From: Nonlabens sp. YIK11
GTDB lineage: Bacteria; Bacteroidota; Bacteroidia; Flavobacteriales; Flavobacteriaceae
DNA: 64,000 nucleotides
Direction of reading: 5' to 3'
Assembly (NCBI RefSeq): GCF_001413925.1
Contig: NZ_LBMJ01000001.1
Coordinates: forward strand, 930,001 to 994,000
Shown: piece after piece, positions 7,322 through 15,728 of the stretch
Numbering within the stretch: the stretch's first letter is position 1
Layout: every line of letters begins with the position of its first letter
Position numbers and translations under genes: made by a program
Notes under the pieces: model-generated
Told to the model about the DNA's origin: nothing
Database searches by the model: none
What the model saw: only the letters and a program-made list of their open reading frames with translations

Positions 7322-8620
7322 ATGTCCTACGATTTTGTAAAAGAACTGCAATGGCGCGGTATGATTCACGATATCATGCCTGATACGGAAGAATTACTCA
7401 ACGCTGAAACGGTAAGTGGTTACATAGGTTTTGACCCAACGGCAGATTCCCTGCACATAGGAAGTATGGTCCAAATCATTTTGCTCATGCACCTGCAACG
7501 TGCTGGCCATAGACCCATTGCGTTGATAGGTGGTGCGACTGGGATGATAGGAGATCCATCTGGTAAAAGTGCAGAGCGCAACTTGCTCACTCAGGAAATT
7601 CTAGATAAAAATATCGCTGGTGTAAAATCTGTCATCTCTAGGTTTATTGATTTTGAAGATGGTCCAGAAGAAACGCGTGCCGTACTGGTCAATAATTATG
7701 ACTGGATGAAGGATTTCAGTTTGATTGATTTTGCCAGAGATATAGGTAAGCATATCACAGTCAATTATATGATGGCGAAAGATTCTGTCAAAAAGAGAGT
7801 TTCTGGCGAAGGTGATGGAATGAGTTTTACAGAGTTTACCTACCAACTGTTTCAAGGTTACGACTTTGTACACCTTTATAAAAAGTTGGACTGCAAGCTA
7901 CAGATAGGTGGCTCTGACCAATGGGGAAATATCACAACGGGAACAGAGTTGGTTCGTAGAATCACTGGTGGCAAGGCTTATGCTTTGACAACTCCATTAG
8001 TGACAAAAGCTGATGGTACAAAATTTGGAAAAACAGAATCTGGTAACATCTGGCTGGATGCTGATAAGACTAGTGTTTATAAATTCTACCAATTCTGGAT
8101 CACTGCAACTGATGAGGACGCGATTAATTGGATCAAGATTTTTACGTTTCTGGATGAGAAAACCTGCAATGACTTGATCGAGGAACACGCCAAGGATCCA
8201 GGTTTTAGAATTTTACAAAAAAGACTGGCCGAAGAAGTAACTGTTATGGTTCACGGTCAAGAGGCCTATGAAACTGCCGTAGAAGCCAGTAAGATTTTGT
8301 TCAGTAAGAAAGTGTCCATGGAGCAATGGAACCGGCTTGATAAAGAAACCCTATTAGAAATCTTTGAAGGCGTTCCACAGACTACCATTTCAACATCAGA
8401 TCTTGAAAAAGGTATTGAAATCGTTCCTTTCCTTACTGATGTTACAGGCTTTTTGCCTTCAAACAGTGAAGCGCGTAGAGCCTTAAAAGAAAACAGCCTT
8501 GCTATCAACAAGGAAAAGTTTGAAGAGGATAAGATTGTGGGCTTAGACGATGTGATTGCGGGTAGTTTGATACTGCTGCAACGTGGTAAAAAGAATTATT
8601 TCTTGGTGTTAGTCGACTAA
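7322..8620 (+). CDS. tyrS: Tyrosyl-tRNA synthetase
   Basis: Charges tRNA-Tyr with tyrosine in the cytosol. At 432 residues it is a full-length TyrRS1-type enzyme. The class I signature appears as DPTADSLHIGSM near residues 37-48 (HIGH motif as HIGS), the tyrosine site as YQLFQGYDFVHLY near 178, GGSDQWGNI near 198, and the KMSKS loop as KFGKTESG near 235. The C-terminal S4-like RNA-binding domain is present (last about 70 residues, EARRALKENSLAINKE). The start is ATG 7322. It is followed closely by a small membrane ORF. Confidence 0.97.
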   Translation: MSYDFVKELQWRGMIHDIMPDTEELLNAETVSGYIGFDPTADSLHIGSMVQIILLMHLQRAGHRPIALIGGATGMIGDPSGKSAERNLLTQEILDKNIAGVKSVISRFIDFEDGPEETRAVLVNNYDWMKDFSLIDFARDIGKHITVNYMMAKDSVKKRVSGEGDGMSFTEFTYQLFQGYDFVHLYKKLDCKLQIGGSDQWGNITTGTELVRRITGGKAYALTTPLVTKADGTKFGKTESGNIWLDADKTSVYKFYQFWITATDEDAINWIKIFTFLDEKTCNDLIEEHAKDPGFRILQKRLAEEVTVMVHGQEAYETAVEASKILFSKKVSMEQWNRLDKETLLEIFEGVPQTTISTSDLEKGIEIVPFLTDVTGFLPSNSEARRALKENSLAINKEKFEEDKIVGLDDVIAGSLILLQRGKKNYFLVLVD

Positions 8621-8625
8621 CAAAT

Positions 8626-8802
8626 ATGAAAAAATCACAGTCAATAATGGCAAGAATACTGGTGGTTGCTGCCTGTATTGTTGGTGGCTTTTTCTTTATA
8701 CAACAGCTTGACAAGCCAGGTTCATGGCAGTTTTTTGCTGCGCTTGCAGGATTTCTCATATTCATAGGATTTGCCGTGCTGGTGATCAAAAAGACAAAGT
8801 AG
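8626..8802 (+). CDS. Small (58-residue) two-helix membrane protein
   Basis: A short ORF that begins five bases after the tyrS stop. It starts MKKSQSIMARILVVAACIVG and ends AVLVIKKTK. Two hydrophobic helices (about residues 9-25 and 37-53) are joined by a short loop QQLDKPGSWQ, with positive charges at both ends, giving a hairpin with N and C termini in the cytosol. I do not recognise the family. Spacing and strand suggest co-transcription with tyrS. The membrane pattern and the tight spacing make it a likely real gene, but there is no functional clue. Confidence 0.6.
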   Translation: MKKSQSIMARILVVAACIVGGFFFIQQLDKPGSWQFFAALAGFLIFIGFAVLVIKKTK

Positions 8803-8856
8803 GTTACAAGAACCAAGCTACATCTTTCAAAATAAGGTCGTCATTAAATTGATGCG

Positions 8857-9831
8857 TTAGCCTATTGCCAGTAAATTACAGCCACGTATATCAGAATTAT
8901 CAAATCTACCCAAAACTTCAAAAGTCCCATCTGCATAGGTTTTGCAAAGGTCTTGAGTGGCGATGAAAGAGCAGGATTCAATATTGGCTAGGTCGATGAC
9001 GTTGAGTCCGCCAGTTTTTCCATGAGCGATGCTGCTCAAGGGATCATTGGTGTCTCTTGCGCTTACCTGCATCCATGATGGTAGTTTAAAGTGGATGCCG
9101 TCTGGAGCGTAGGCTTGTGATAGCAATTCCGTCATACCATATTCACTATGAATTTGTGCCTTTGGGAACGCGCTGCTTAGAATTTTATGCAATTCTGGTT
9201 TGATGATTTCTTTTCGCATTCCCTTCATGCCACCAGTTTCAATAATGATCGTATTATCAAGGGCCATTGGGAATTTTTCTGCCAGCTGTAACAGCGCAAA
9301 AGTGACTCCTATCAAAATTACCTTGCGATCTAATTGTTGTAATTCTTTAAGGATCACAGATAGATCCTGAAGATTGTTCAGGTAAAAACCGCTTTTTGAA
9401 TTATTAGAATGTTTGATCCATCGATCTACCATGTAGACCAATGAAGAACCTGTACGCTCTAGATAATGGGGTAAAAGCGCGAGGATGGTGTATTCCTCAG
9501 GATTGCCGTAGAATTTTTCAAAACTATGATCAAGGCTTTGATTGTAGATTTCCAGATCGTGGACGAGGTGCTTTGAAGTTGAGGTTCCTGTGGTGCCGCT
9601 ACTCGTAAATACTATTTCTGGTTTTTTTTCTGGCTCTGTAGTTATCTTGTGCGTTTTGAAAAACGAAATAGGCAGAAAAGGAATGTCGCTAACCTGACTA
9701 GCCAGGGGTTTTCTTAAAAATGAACAATATTGCTGGTAAGCTGTATTGTGTTCTAGTTGATACCGGTAGATTTCCATGGCGAGCTGTTCGAACTGCTCAT
9801 TATCTTCAATATCAAAAACGGGAAACCTCAC
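8857..9831 (-). CDS. LuxE/PaaK-like acyl-protein synthetase / acyltransferase family protein
   Basis: A 324-residue AMP-forming-type enzyme like LuxE, which activates an acyl group. Motifs: the nucleotide-binding loop TSSGTTGTSTSKH near residues 74-86 (LuxE/PaaK P-loop-like), the conserved SEYGMTELLSQAY near 228-240 (adenylate-forming A5 region) and GRFDNSDIRGCN near the C-terminus. No lux operon surrounds it, so bioluminescence is not implied. In Flavobacteriaceae such stand-alone genes are common and have no settled role. It has its own -7 box and lies just downstream of a terminator. Confidence 0.8.
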   Translation of the reverse strand: MRFPVFDIEDNEQFEQLAMEIYRYQLEHNTAYQQYCSFLRKPLASQVSDIPFLPISFFKTHKITTEPEKKPEIVFTSSGTTGTSTSKHLVHDLEIYNQSLDHSFEKFYGNPEEYTILALLPHYLERTGSSLVYMVDRWIKHSNNSKSGFYLNNLQDLSVILKELQQLDRKVILIGVTFALLQLAEKFPMALDNTIIIETGGMKGMRKEIIKPELHKILSSAFPKAQIHSEYGMTELLSQAYAPDGIHFKLPSWMQVSARDTNDPLSSIAHGKTGGLNVIDLANIESCSFIATQDLCKTYADGTFEVLGRFDNSDIRGCNLLAIG

Positions 9832-9847
9832 TTGAACTATTTTGATT

Positions 9848-9855
9848 CAAAAGTA
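9848..9855 (-). promoter_or_regulatory. -7 box TACTTTTG for the LuxE-like gene
   Basis: On the minus strand, a full TAnnTTTG match ending 16 bases before the ATG at 9831. It lies immediately downstream of the terminator at 9863-9888. Confidence 0.5.
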
Positions 9856-9862
9856 AACAAAA

Positions 9863-9888
9863 AGCGCCGCAGGATATCCTGCGGCGCT
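9863..9888. terminator. Intrinsic terminator (26-bp perfect palindrome)
   Basis: GC-rich arms AGCGCCGCAGGAT and complement, perfect, centred between 9875 and 9876. On the minus strand it is followed by TTTTGTTTACTTTT, so it ends the T9SS-sorted gene at 9914. Confidence 0.85.
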
Positions 9889-9913
9889 CTTGATATAATC
9901 TGTTTTAAAGGAT

Positions 9914-11962
9914 TTACTTCACTACTAATTTTCTAGTTTGGGAAGCTTCTCCTTGAGTCAATTTCACAATGTAAAGACCTGTGTTTAGGCCACTGATGTT
10001 AACAGAAGTCGTTACTGCTTTTTGGTTCACGACTCTTTGTCCTAATGTGGAGAAGATCTCTACATCTACACTACCACCGTTAGTTACGTTGATGTTCAAC
10101 GTTCCAGAAGTTGCTGGATTAGGATACATAGAGAACTGTAATACGGACTGGGATTCATTAGAAGCGGTTGCTCCATTAGGTGCTCCTGGAGTACCTAGGT
10201 CACCATCACCGTATGGAGTTGTTGCAGTTACCCAATTAGTCCCGTCGTCATTAAGTTCTGCTGTGAAAGCATTACTCATTAATTCCATACTTGCTCCTGT
10301 TGGATCTGGGAATGTCACTCCATTATCCCAAATGACCTGATCAATTACAGTTGCGCCACAACTAATGATTACGCCGTCTGTTCCATTGCCTAAAGAGATG
10401 TCGTTACCATAGGTATAGTCAGGAGTTAAACCACCGTTAGGAGTTGCACTGTTTGCGATAACAATGTAACCACCAGCTGGAACAATAACTGACGTCGCTA
10501 TGGTATGAGTTTCGGCAGCTTGATTGTCATCTGAAATCACCCAAGACTGAATGTCTATATCATTTGCGGTTGTGTTGTAAAGCTCGAAGTATTCACCGTT
10601 AGGATCGTTTCCAGCGGCAGATGGATTCTGCATCACTTCTGTGATGATGATACTACCTACTGGAGCGCAGGTGGCAGATGCAAGAACACTACCGGTGATA
10701 TCCAAAGTATCATCTGGAGCATTGTTAGCAGTTGCGGTTACAGTTCCAGTGAATTCACCAAGAGTCTGTCCAGCTGATAATCTTACAAAGACATCCACAA
10801 AATCAACTCCACCATCGACAGATGGTATATCTACAGATGTGCTGTAAGTTCCATCTTCTACAAGCGCTACTTCAAATGGTGCATTAACGGCTACATTGAT
10901 ACCAGATGCATCTAAAAACAATCCTGAAACGGTGAATGAATCAGCCGTTGATGGACCATTGCCCTCAGTATACTGTAGATTATCTACATTTCCTGAAATA
11001 GTAACTTGTGGATCGTCTGCGGTAACGGTTCCTGCTACGGCAACCGTTTGCGTGGTTGCATTTACAGAACTTACCTCAATAGATTCTGCATAATCACCTG
11101 CGGTCAAACCAGCAGGTAGTCTTACATATATATCTGTAATAGGAAGTTCACCGTTTGAAGGAAAAGCTACTTCTACACTGTCAGAAAACCCAGCGCCACT
11201 CGTTAAGGAAACTTCAAAAACAGTTGAAGAAACAAGAACGGAACCTTCTAAATTCATACCAGAAACCGTGAATTGACCTTCCTGGGATGGACCATTGTTT
11301 TCAAAGTAGTCTAGACCTGTTACCGGGCTACCGTTAACATTAATGGTAGGCTCTTCACTAGCCGTTGTAGTATAGGTGCCAAATAAGTTTTCATAGAAAG
11401 ATCCTCCATTACATGAACCTTCTCCATTAAGAGAACCTGTTGCGTTAAAACTCCAGTTACCTGCGCTAAAACCTCCATCTGGTCCAGTACCGTTAATTCT
11501 GGTAGCATAGGAATCTGTATATTCCCAAACCTCGCCCGTACCGTCGGTACCGCTAGCGCCGTATTGATCAATGACGGCACCAGAACCGTCTACAAGACGT
11601 ACGCGGTCATCACCATTGTTGTTTGCGACATTGGATTCTAAAGAATTTCCAGCAGGAACATTAGGAAACTCCTGAGCAAATATGTCATTAGCATTGTTCC
11701 CGTTGCTGTAAACATAGACGAACTCATCCGTCTTGATCCCTAAGTCTGAGAGTGCCTGCGCATCACTAAAACCAACGTTTGCATTAGCCTCTTTCTCTAG
11801 ACTATATTGTGAGAAATCTACCTCACCGTCGGCATAAATTTCAATTACTTTAGGCGTACCACCAGAACAAGTAGCATCCAGAATACCCGTAATTATAGGT
11901 TGTTGAGCAAAGGCGATCGTGGCCATAAAGAACATCACGATCAAAGAGTAAGTTTGTTTCAT
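9914..11962 (-). CDS. Secreted lamin-tail-domain protein with type IX secretion sorting tail
   Basis: A 682-residue cell-surface or extracellular protein. Order: signal peptide (MKQTYSLIVMFFMATIAFAQ); an N-terminal lamin-tail-like segment (GGTPKVIEIYADGEVDFSQY); two tandem beta repeats of about 105 residues, each opening with a GPS..FTVSG pattern (FENNGPSQEGQFTVSG and YTEGNGPSTADSFTVSG); a classic lamin-tail domain (IIITEVMQNPSAAGNDPNGEYFELYN); and a C-terminal type A sorting domain (FSMYPNPATSGTLNI ... GLYIVKLTQGEASQTRKLVVK). The tail directs export through PorSS/T9SS and attachment to the surface. No catalytic domain is visible, so it is probably structural or adhesive. The start at 11962 is chosen because the signal peptide follows it directly. 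Confidence 0.9.
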   Translation of the reverse strand: MKQTYSLIVMFFMATIAFAQQPIITGILDATCSGGTPKVIEIYADGEVDFSQYSLEKEANANVGFSDAQALSDLGIKTDEFVYVYSNGNNANDIFAQEFPNVPAGNSLESNVANNNGDDRVRLVDGSGAVIDQYGASGTDGTGEVWEYTDSYATRINGTGPDGGFSAGNWSFNATGSLNGEGSCNGGSFYENLFGTYTTTASEEPTINVNGSPVTGLDYFENNGPSQEGQFTVSGMNLEGSVLVSSTVFEVSLTSGAGFSDSVEVAFPSNGELPITDIYVRLPAGLTAGDYAESIEVSSVNATTQTVAVAGTVTADDPQVTISGNVDNLQYTEGNGPSTADSFTVSGLFLDASGINVAVNAPFEVALVEDGTYSTSVDIPSVDGGVDFVDVFVRLSAGQTLGEFTGTVTATANNAPDDTLDITGSVLASATCAPVGSIIITEVMQNPSAAGNDPNGEYFELYNTTANDIDIQSWVISDDNQAAETHTIATSVIVPAGGYIVIANSATPNGGLTPDYTYGNDISLGNGTDGVIISCGATVIDQVIWDNGVTFPDPTGASMELMSNAFTAELNDDGTNWVTATTPYGDGDLGTPGAPNGATASNESQSVLQFSMYPNPATSGTLNINVTNGGSVDVEIFSTLGQRVVNQKAVTTSVNISGLNTGLYIVKLTQGEASQTRKLVVK

Positions 11963-11978
11963 TTGAATATGTTTTTCA

Positions 11979-11986
11979 CAAATATA
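11979..11986 (-). promoter_or_regulatory. -7 box TATATTTG for the T9SS-sorted protein
   Basis: Full TAnnTTTG match on the minus strand, 16 bases before the ATG at 11962; it supports that start over the longer reading. Confidence 0.5.
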
Positions 11987-12087
11987 TGGGGTTGAAATCA
12001 TTATAGACGGCTGGTTTTTGGGATTTAATGATTAGATAACACTATGTTCGATAAACTACATTGTTAGGCGATGGGATGAGGTGTAGT

Positions 12088-12105
12088 TCGCTTTCGCGAA
12101 AGCGA
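12088..12105. repeat. Dispersed palindrome, copy 3 (18 bp, intergenic)
   Basis: Perfect TCGCTTTCGCGAAAGCGA in the 247-base gap between the divergent T9SS protein and response regulator genes. Confidence 0.95.
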
Positions 12106-12209
12106 TATCATCAAGAATTCCTTCCCTAAATTATCAATGTGACACTTAACCATATGCTAACCTTAGTGTTTGTAAAGTTGAGTAACTTAGCCCTTTATTA
12201 ATCTGATCT

Positions 12210-12902
12210 ATGAAAGAATCCAAAGCAAAAATCCTACTGGTTGATGATGAGCCGGATATCCTGGAAATAGTGAGCTACAACCTCAAAAACGAAGGTTATC
12301 AAGTATATACCGCCGAAAATGGTGAGGAAGCCATCAAAAAGGCGAAAAAGAAAAAACCAGACCTAGTGATCCTAGATGTTATGATGCCGGTGATGGATGG
12401 TATCGAGGCCTGCGAGAAGATGCGCAAGATGCCAGAGCTGGATAAGACCATTATCACTTTCCTTACCGCAAGAGGCGAGGATTACTCTATGATTGCAGGA
12501 TTTGATGCAGGTGCAGATGATTATATTACTAAACCTGTAAAACCACGTGTTTTGGTTTCTAAAGTAAAATCCCTACTACGACGCAACGTGGCCGAGAAGG
12601 AAACCGAAGACAATGTGAAGAAGTTGGGAGATCTTGTCATTGATCGTGACCAGTATAAGATCTTCTTCAAAAAGGAAGAACTCATATTGCCACGTAAGGA
12701 GTTTGAACTTCTTTCCTTACTTACGGGTCAACCGGGAAAGGTTTACACGCGAGAAGAAATCCTGGATGTTGTCTGGGGAAATGAAGTCGTAGTAGGCGGC
12801 AGAACCATAGATGTCCACATTAGAAAACTGCGAGAAAAACTAGGCGATAAGCGTTTTAAAACCGTCAAAGGAGTAGGCTACAAATATGTCCAGTCCAAAT
12901 AA
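12210..12902 (+). CDS. OmpR/PhoB-family response regulator
   Basis: A 230-residue two-component regulator. The receiver domain (about 1-120) has the acidic pocket DDEPD at residues 11-15, the phospho-acceptor aspartate in VILDVMMP near residue 55, the Thr in FLTARGE, and the Lys in YITKPV near 105. The winged-helix DNA-binding domain (about 135-228) has RKEFELLSLL, RTIDVHIRKLREKLG and a final GVGYKYV. It is followed, with a 17-base overlap, by its histidine kinase. The kinase/regulator pair resembles PhoR/PhoB in build, but no pst or pho genes are nearby, so the stimulus is unknown. Confidence 0.95.
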   Translation: MKESKAKILLVDDEPDILEIVSYNLKNEGYQVYTAENGEEAIKKAKKKKPDLVILDVMMPVMDGIEACEKMRKMPELDKTIITFLTARGEDYSMIAGFDAGADDYITKPVKPRVLVSKVKSLLRRNVAEKETEDNVKKLGDLVIDRDQYKIFFKKEELILPRKEFELLSLLTGQPGKVYTREEILDVVWGNEVVVGGRTIDVHIRKLREKLGDKRFKTVKGVGYKYVQSK

Positions 12903-13974
12903 GAGCAGCACCAGACCCAGCTATAGATTTGCTTTAAGATCCTCTATTTTCATAGTGCTTATTGTGTTGCTGTTGATGGTGGCACTTCAGTTAATTGGGG
13001 CAACTTTTAAAGTGTGGCACTTTGGTGTGATGCTTCCCAGTATTTTTATTATCTGCTTTCTGGTCATTCAATATCGCGTTCAGAAATTCATCTACCGCCG
13101 CATAAAAAAAATCTATGAAGACGTGTCCTTACTGGAGTCAACCAACTTTGCAGATCGTGAAATTGCGACAGACATGCGCACACTTACCAGGCAGGTAGAG
13201 CAATTTGCACGCAATAAGAAAATTGAGATTGAAACACTTAAGGTGCGAGAAGCCTACAGGAAGGAATTTCTGGGTAACATCTCACACGAATTAAAAACTC
13301 CGCTTTTTACGGTTCAAGGATATATTGATACGCTTATTGAAGGAGCGCATAAGGATAAGGCTATACGCAAGAAATATCTGGCGCGTGCTCAAAAAGGTGT
13401 GGAACGCCTTACCTATATCGTCAACGATATGGACATGATTACAAAACTGGAGATAGGTGACATGAACCTTGAAAAAACCGATTTTGATATTGTAGAATTG
13501 GTAAGGCAGACTTTTGATCAGTTTGAGATGAAAGCCGCAAAGAAGAGCATCTCTCTAGTATTTGACATGGTCTATTCAAAACCTATTATGGTGCATGCAG
13601 ATCAGGAACGCATCCAGCAAGTCATTTCTAATCTCTTGGTGAACTCTATAAAGTATGGTAAGCCTAATGGAACCACAGAGGTCGCTATTGAAGATCTCAT
13701 CAACAATAAGATTATCCTAAGAGTTACCGATAACGGCGAGGGAATCGACAAGACCTACATACCACGACTTTTTGAGCGTTTCTTTAGAGTGGACCGCACA
13801 GGTTCAAGGCGTGAAGGTGGTTCTGGATTAGGGCTTGCGATCGTGAAGCATATCGTAGAGGCACACCAGGAAAGGATCTATGTGGATAGCGAGTTGGGAA
13901 TAGGGTCTGAGTTTTCATTCACTTTAGAAAAAGTCAACTCGATCAAAAAGGCTAAAGAGGCTGCATCATCTTGA
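12886..13974 (+). CDS. Sensor histidine kinase (HisKA/HATPase)
   Basis: Inner-membrane kinase partner of the preceding regulator. It has two N-terminal transmembrane helices (about residues 18-38 and 45-65) with almost no periplasmic loop, so it probably senses within the membrane or the cytosol. A linker coiled coil leads to the H box GNISHELKTPLF (phospho-acceptor His about residue 136). The ATPase domain has the N box (QVISNLLVNSIKYG), G1 (TDNGEGID), F (FERFFRVD) and G2 (GGSGLGLAIV). At 362 residues it is complete. Its start overlaps the regulator by 17 bases. Its last 97 bases overlap, tail to tail, the glycosyltransferase gene on the other strand. Confidence 0.95.
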   Translation: MSSPNKSSTRPSYRFALRSSIFIVLIVLLLMVALQLIGATFKVWHFGVMLPSIFIICFLVIQYRVQKFIYRRIKKIYEDVSLLESTNFADREIATDMRTLTRQVEQFARNKKIEIETLKVREAYRKEFLGNISHELKTPLFTVQGYIDTLIEGAHKDKAIRKKYLARAQKGVERLTYIVNDMDMITKLEIGDMNLEKTDFDIVELVRQTFDQFEMKAAKKSISLVFDMVYSKPIMVHADQERIQQVISNLLVNSIKYGKPNGTTEVAIEDLINNKIILRVTDNGEGIDKTYIPRLFERFFRVDRTGSRREGGSGLGLAIVKHIVEAHQERIYVDSELGIGSEFSFTLEKVNSIKKAKEAASS

Positions 13975-14987
13975 AGTTTAGCTAAGCCTTCATAGTCATT
14001 TACTTGCTCTAGCATTTCTATTTCAAACTCATCTTGTGTGGCAAAAGGAGCAACTCTTTGTAACTTAAGGTGCCTTGCCAGATACTCTTGCTCAAATTGT
14101 CCTGGCGTTGGTATTAAAAATGCTTTTTTCTCTAATTCGCACAAATCCATAATGCTTGTGTAACCGCTGCGGCATAGAACAACTTTGGACCTTTCGATAG
14201 CTTTTTGAAGGCCGCTGGTAGATAAATAATTGTAATAGGTAACTTTCCCTTTTATTTCTACGCGCTGCTCTGGCTCAATAACACCAGCGACAAACAGGAC
14301 TTTGCCCTGATAATCTTTTATTTGGCGCAACAGTTTTTTTTCTAGAATACTGCGCTGAGGTTCTGGACCCGACAAAAGGATGAGCAGATCATAAGTGACC
14401 TTGGCATCGTTCGATTTTTTGAATCGGCTTATGGGGCCTAAGTAGACTTTGTGTAATGTAGGGTCTGTATTTAGAGAAAGCTTGCCAGTCAGGTTAGGTG
14501 CGGTTTGATGGTCTGGAATCCAGCAGGCATCAAATTTTTTAATGTAGTGCAAATGCAATTGAGTGCTTAACCAAGTGGTGCCACCTGACAATACTTGCAG
14601 CTGGTGCGACATGACTACACAAGGGATGGTTCTTGTGTAAAGTCCCAATCTATTGTCACTAATGACACCGTGTAGATCGTGTTCTAAAATAAGGTGTTGC
14701 AGTAATTGATGCTCCAACCGTATGGCATTCCAAATTTTAGGCGAGTCTTTAAGCAGTTTGAGCTTGAGGTTTTCGCCTTTTTCTGCATAAGCGACATCAT
14801 AGGCAGGAAGTTCAACGGCAACCAGATTGGGAAACTCCTTCTTAAGCAGTTCCAGCGCATCACCATCACTGGCAATGATAGGGCGATCACCATTGTCCAG
14901 CAAGGCTTCTATGATGGGAATACAGCGAGTTGCGTGACCCAAACCCCAATTAAGAGGTGCAACCAAAATGTTTTTGGATATTTGCAT
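13878..14987 (-). CDS. Glycosyltransferase, GT-B fold, family 28/MurG-like
   Basis: A 369-residue protein starting MQISKNILVAPLNWGLGHATRC. The GLGHATR element is the glycine-rich acceptor loop of MurG/UGT-type GT-B enzymes. The C-terminal half has the nucleotide-sugar side: LLILLSGPEPQR near residue 203, VVLCRSGYTSIMDLCELEKKAFLIPTP near 275-305 (the alpha/beta/alpha donor-binding pattern), and FEQEYLARHL. The donor is probably a UDP-sugar; the acceptor is unknown. The last 32 codons lie antisense to the kinase gene. That tail (AFLIELTFSKVNEN) is less family-like, so the original stop may have been further upstream. Confidence 0.82.
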   Translation of the reverse strand: MQISKNILVAPLNWGLGHATRCIPIIEALLDNGDRPIIASDGDALELLKKEFPNLVAVELPAYDVAYAEKGENLKLKLLKDSPKIWNAIRLEHQLLQHLILEHDLHGVISDNRLGLYTRTIPCVVMSHQLQVLSGGTTWLSTQLHLHYIKKFDACWIPDHQTAPNLTGKLSLNTDPTLHKVYLGPISRFKKSNDAKVTYDLLILLSGPEPQRSILEKKLLRQIKDYQGKVLFVAGVIEPEQRVEIKGKVTYYNYLSTSGLQKAIERSKVVLCRSGYTSIMDLCELEKKAFLIPTPGQFEQEYLARHLKLQRVAPFATQDEFEIEMLEQVNDYEGLAKLQDDAASLAFLIELTFSKVNENSDPIPNSLST

Positions 14988-15056
14988 GCGGTAAAAATAC
15001 ACCTTGCCTGTGTGCAGTGTGGAAATTGCACTTTATCTAACCTTTAAATAATTGTT

Positions 15057-15728
15057 GTGGGAAGTAAGAATAAAATGAAGCGTTTTAGGGAGAATGAAAC
15101 CTTTCCCAATGTGGTCCAGCCCTCTAGAGAACAGATGGTTAATGGATTTGAATGGAAGGGAAAATGGTCTCAGTTCTTCAAGAATGACAACCCCATAACA
15201 CTAGAATTGGGCTGTGGAAAAGGTGAGTATACCGTGGCACTGGCCCGCAAGTATCCTGACCGCAATTTTATAGGGATTGATATCAAGGGAGCTCGTTTTT
15301 GGCGTGGTGCAAAAACAGCTGTCGAGGAGAAACTTGAAAATGCTGCGTTTTTGAGAACGCAGATTGAGTTGGTGGATCTCGCTTTCGCGAAAGCGGAAAT
15401 ATCAGAAATTTGGATCACCTTTCCAGACCCGCAAATTAAATACAAGCGTACCAAACACCGCATGACCAATCCAGAATTTCTCGATCGGTACAGAACGATC
15501 TTAAAGCCCGATGGCATCATTCATCTCAAAACCGATTCTGAGTACATGCATGGGTACACACTAGGTTTGCTGGAAGGACTAGGAGAAGAGATTTTATATG
15601 CGCATCATAACATCTATACAAATACCGAGGCGCCTGATGAGGTCATAGGAACGCAAACATTCTATGAAAAGCAGTACCTTGAGGCTGGAAAAGCCATAAC
15701 TTATATGAAGTTCAAGTTGCGTAGATGA
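15057..15728 (+). CDS. trmB: tRNA (guanine-N7-)-methyltransferase
   Basis: Adds the m7G46 methyl group in the tRNA variable loop using S-adenosylmethionine. In the 223-residue protein the SAM-binding motif ITLELGCGKGEYTVALA is near residues 47-63, the acidic NFIGIDIKGARFW near 77-89, and the family signature EIWITFPDPQIKYKRTKHRMTNPEFLDRY near 116-144. The start is GTG 15057: the N-terminus MGSKNK is typical for flavobacterial TrmB. A palindrome copy is read as LAFAKAE just before the signature, with no length change against the usual family spacing. It overlaps the LysE gene by four bases. Confidence 0.96.
   Translation: MGSKNKMKRFRENETFPNVVQPSREQMVNGFEWKGKWSQFFKNDNPITLELGCGKGEYTVALARKYPDRNFIGIDIKGARFWRGAKTAVEEKLENAAFLRTQIELVDLAFAKAEISEIWITFPDPQIKYKRTKHRMTNPEFLDRYRTILKPDGIIHLKTDSEYMHGYTLGLLEGLGEEILYAHHNIYTNTEAPDEVIGTQTFYEKQYLEAGKAITYMKFKLRR
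15380..15395. repeat. Dispersed palindrome, copy 4 (16 bp, in trmB)
   Basis: Perfect CGCTTTCGCGAAAGCG, read as AFAKA in TrmB. Confidence 0.95.

Noticed and set aside
8857..9831. LuxE-like gene considered as part of a bioluminescence operon
   Set aside because: No luxA, luxB, luxC or luxD homologue is nearby; the gene stands alone with its own promoter.
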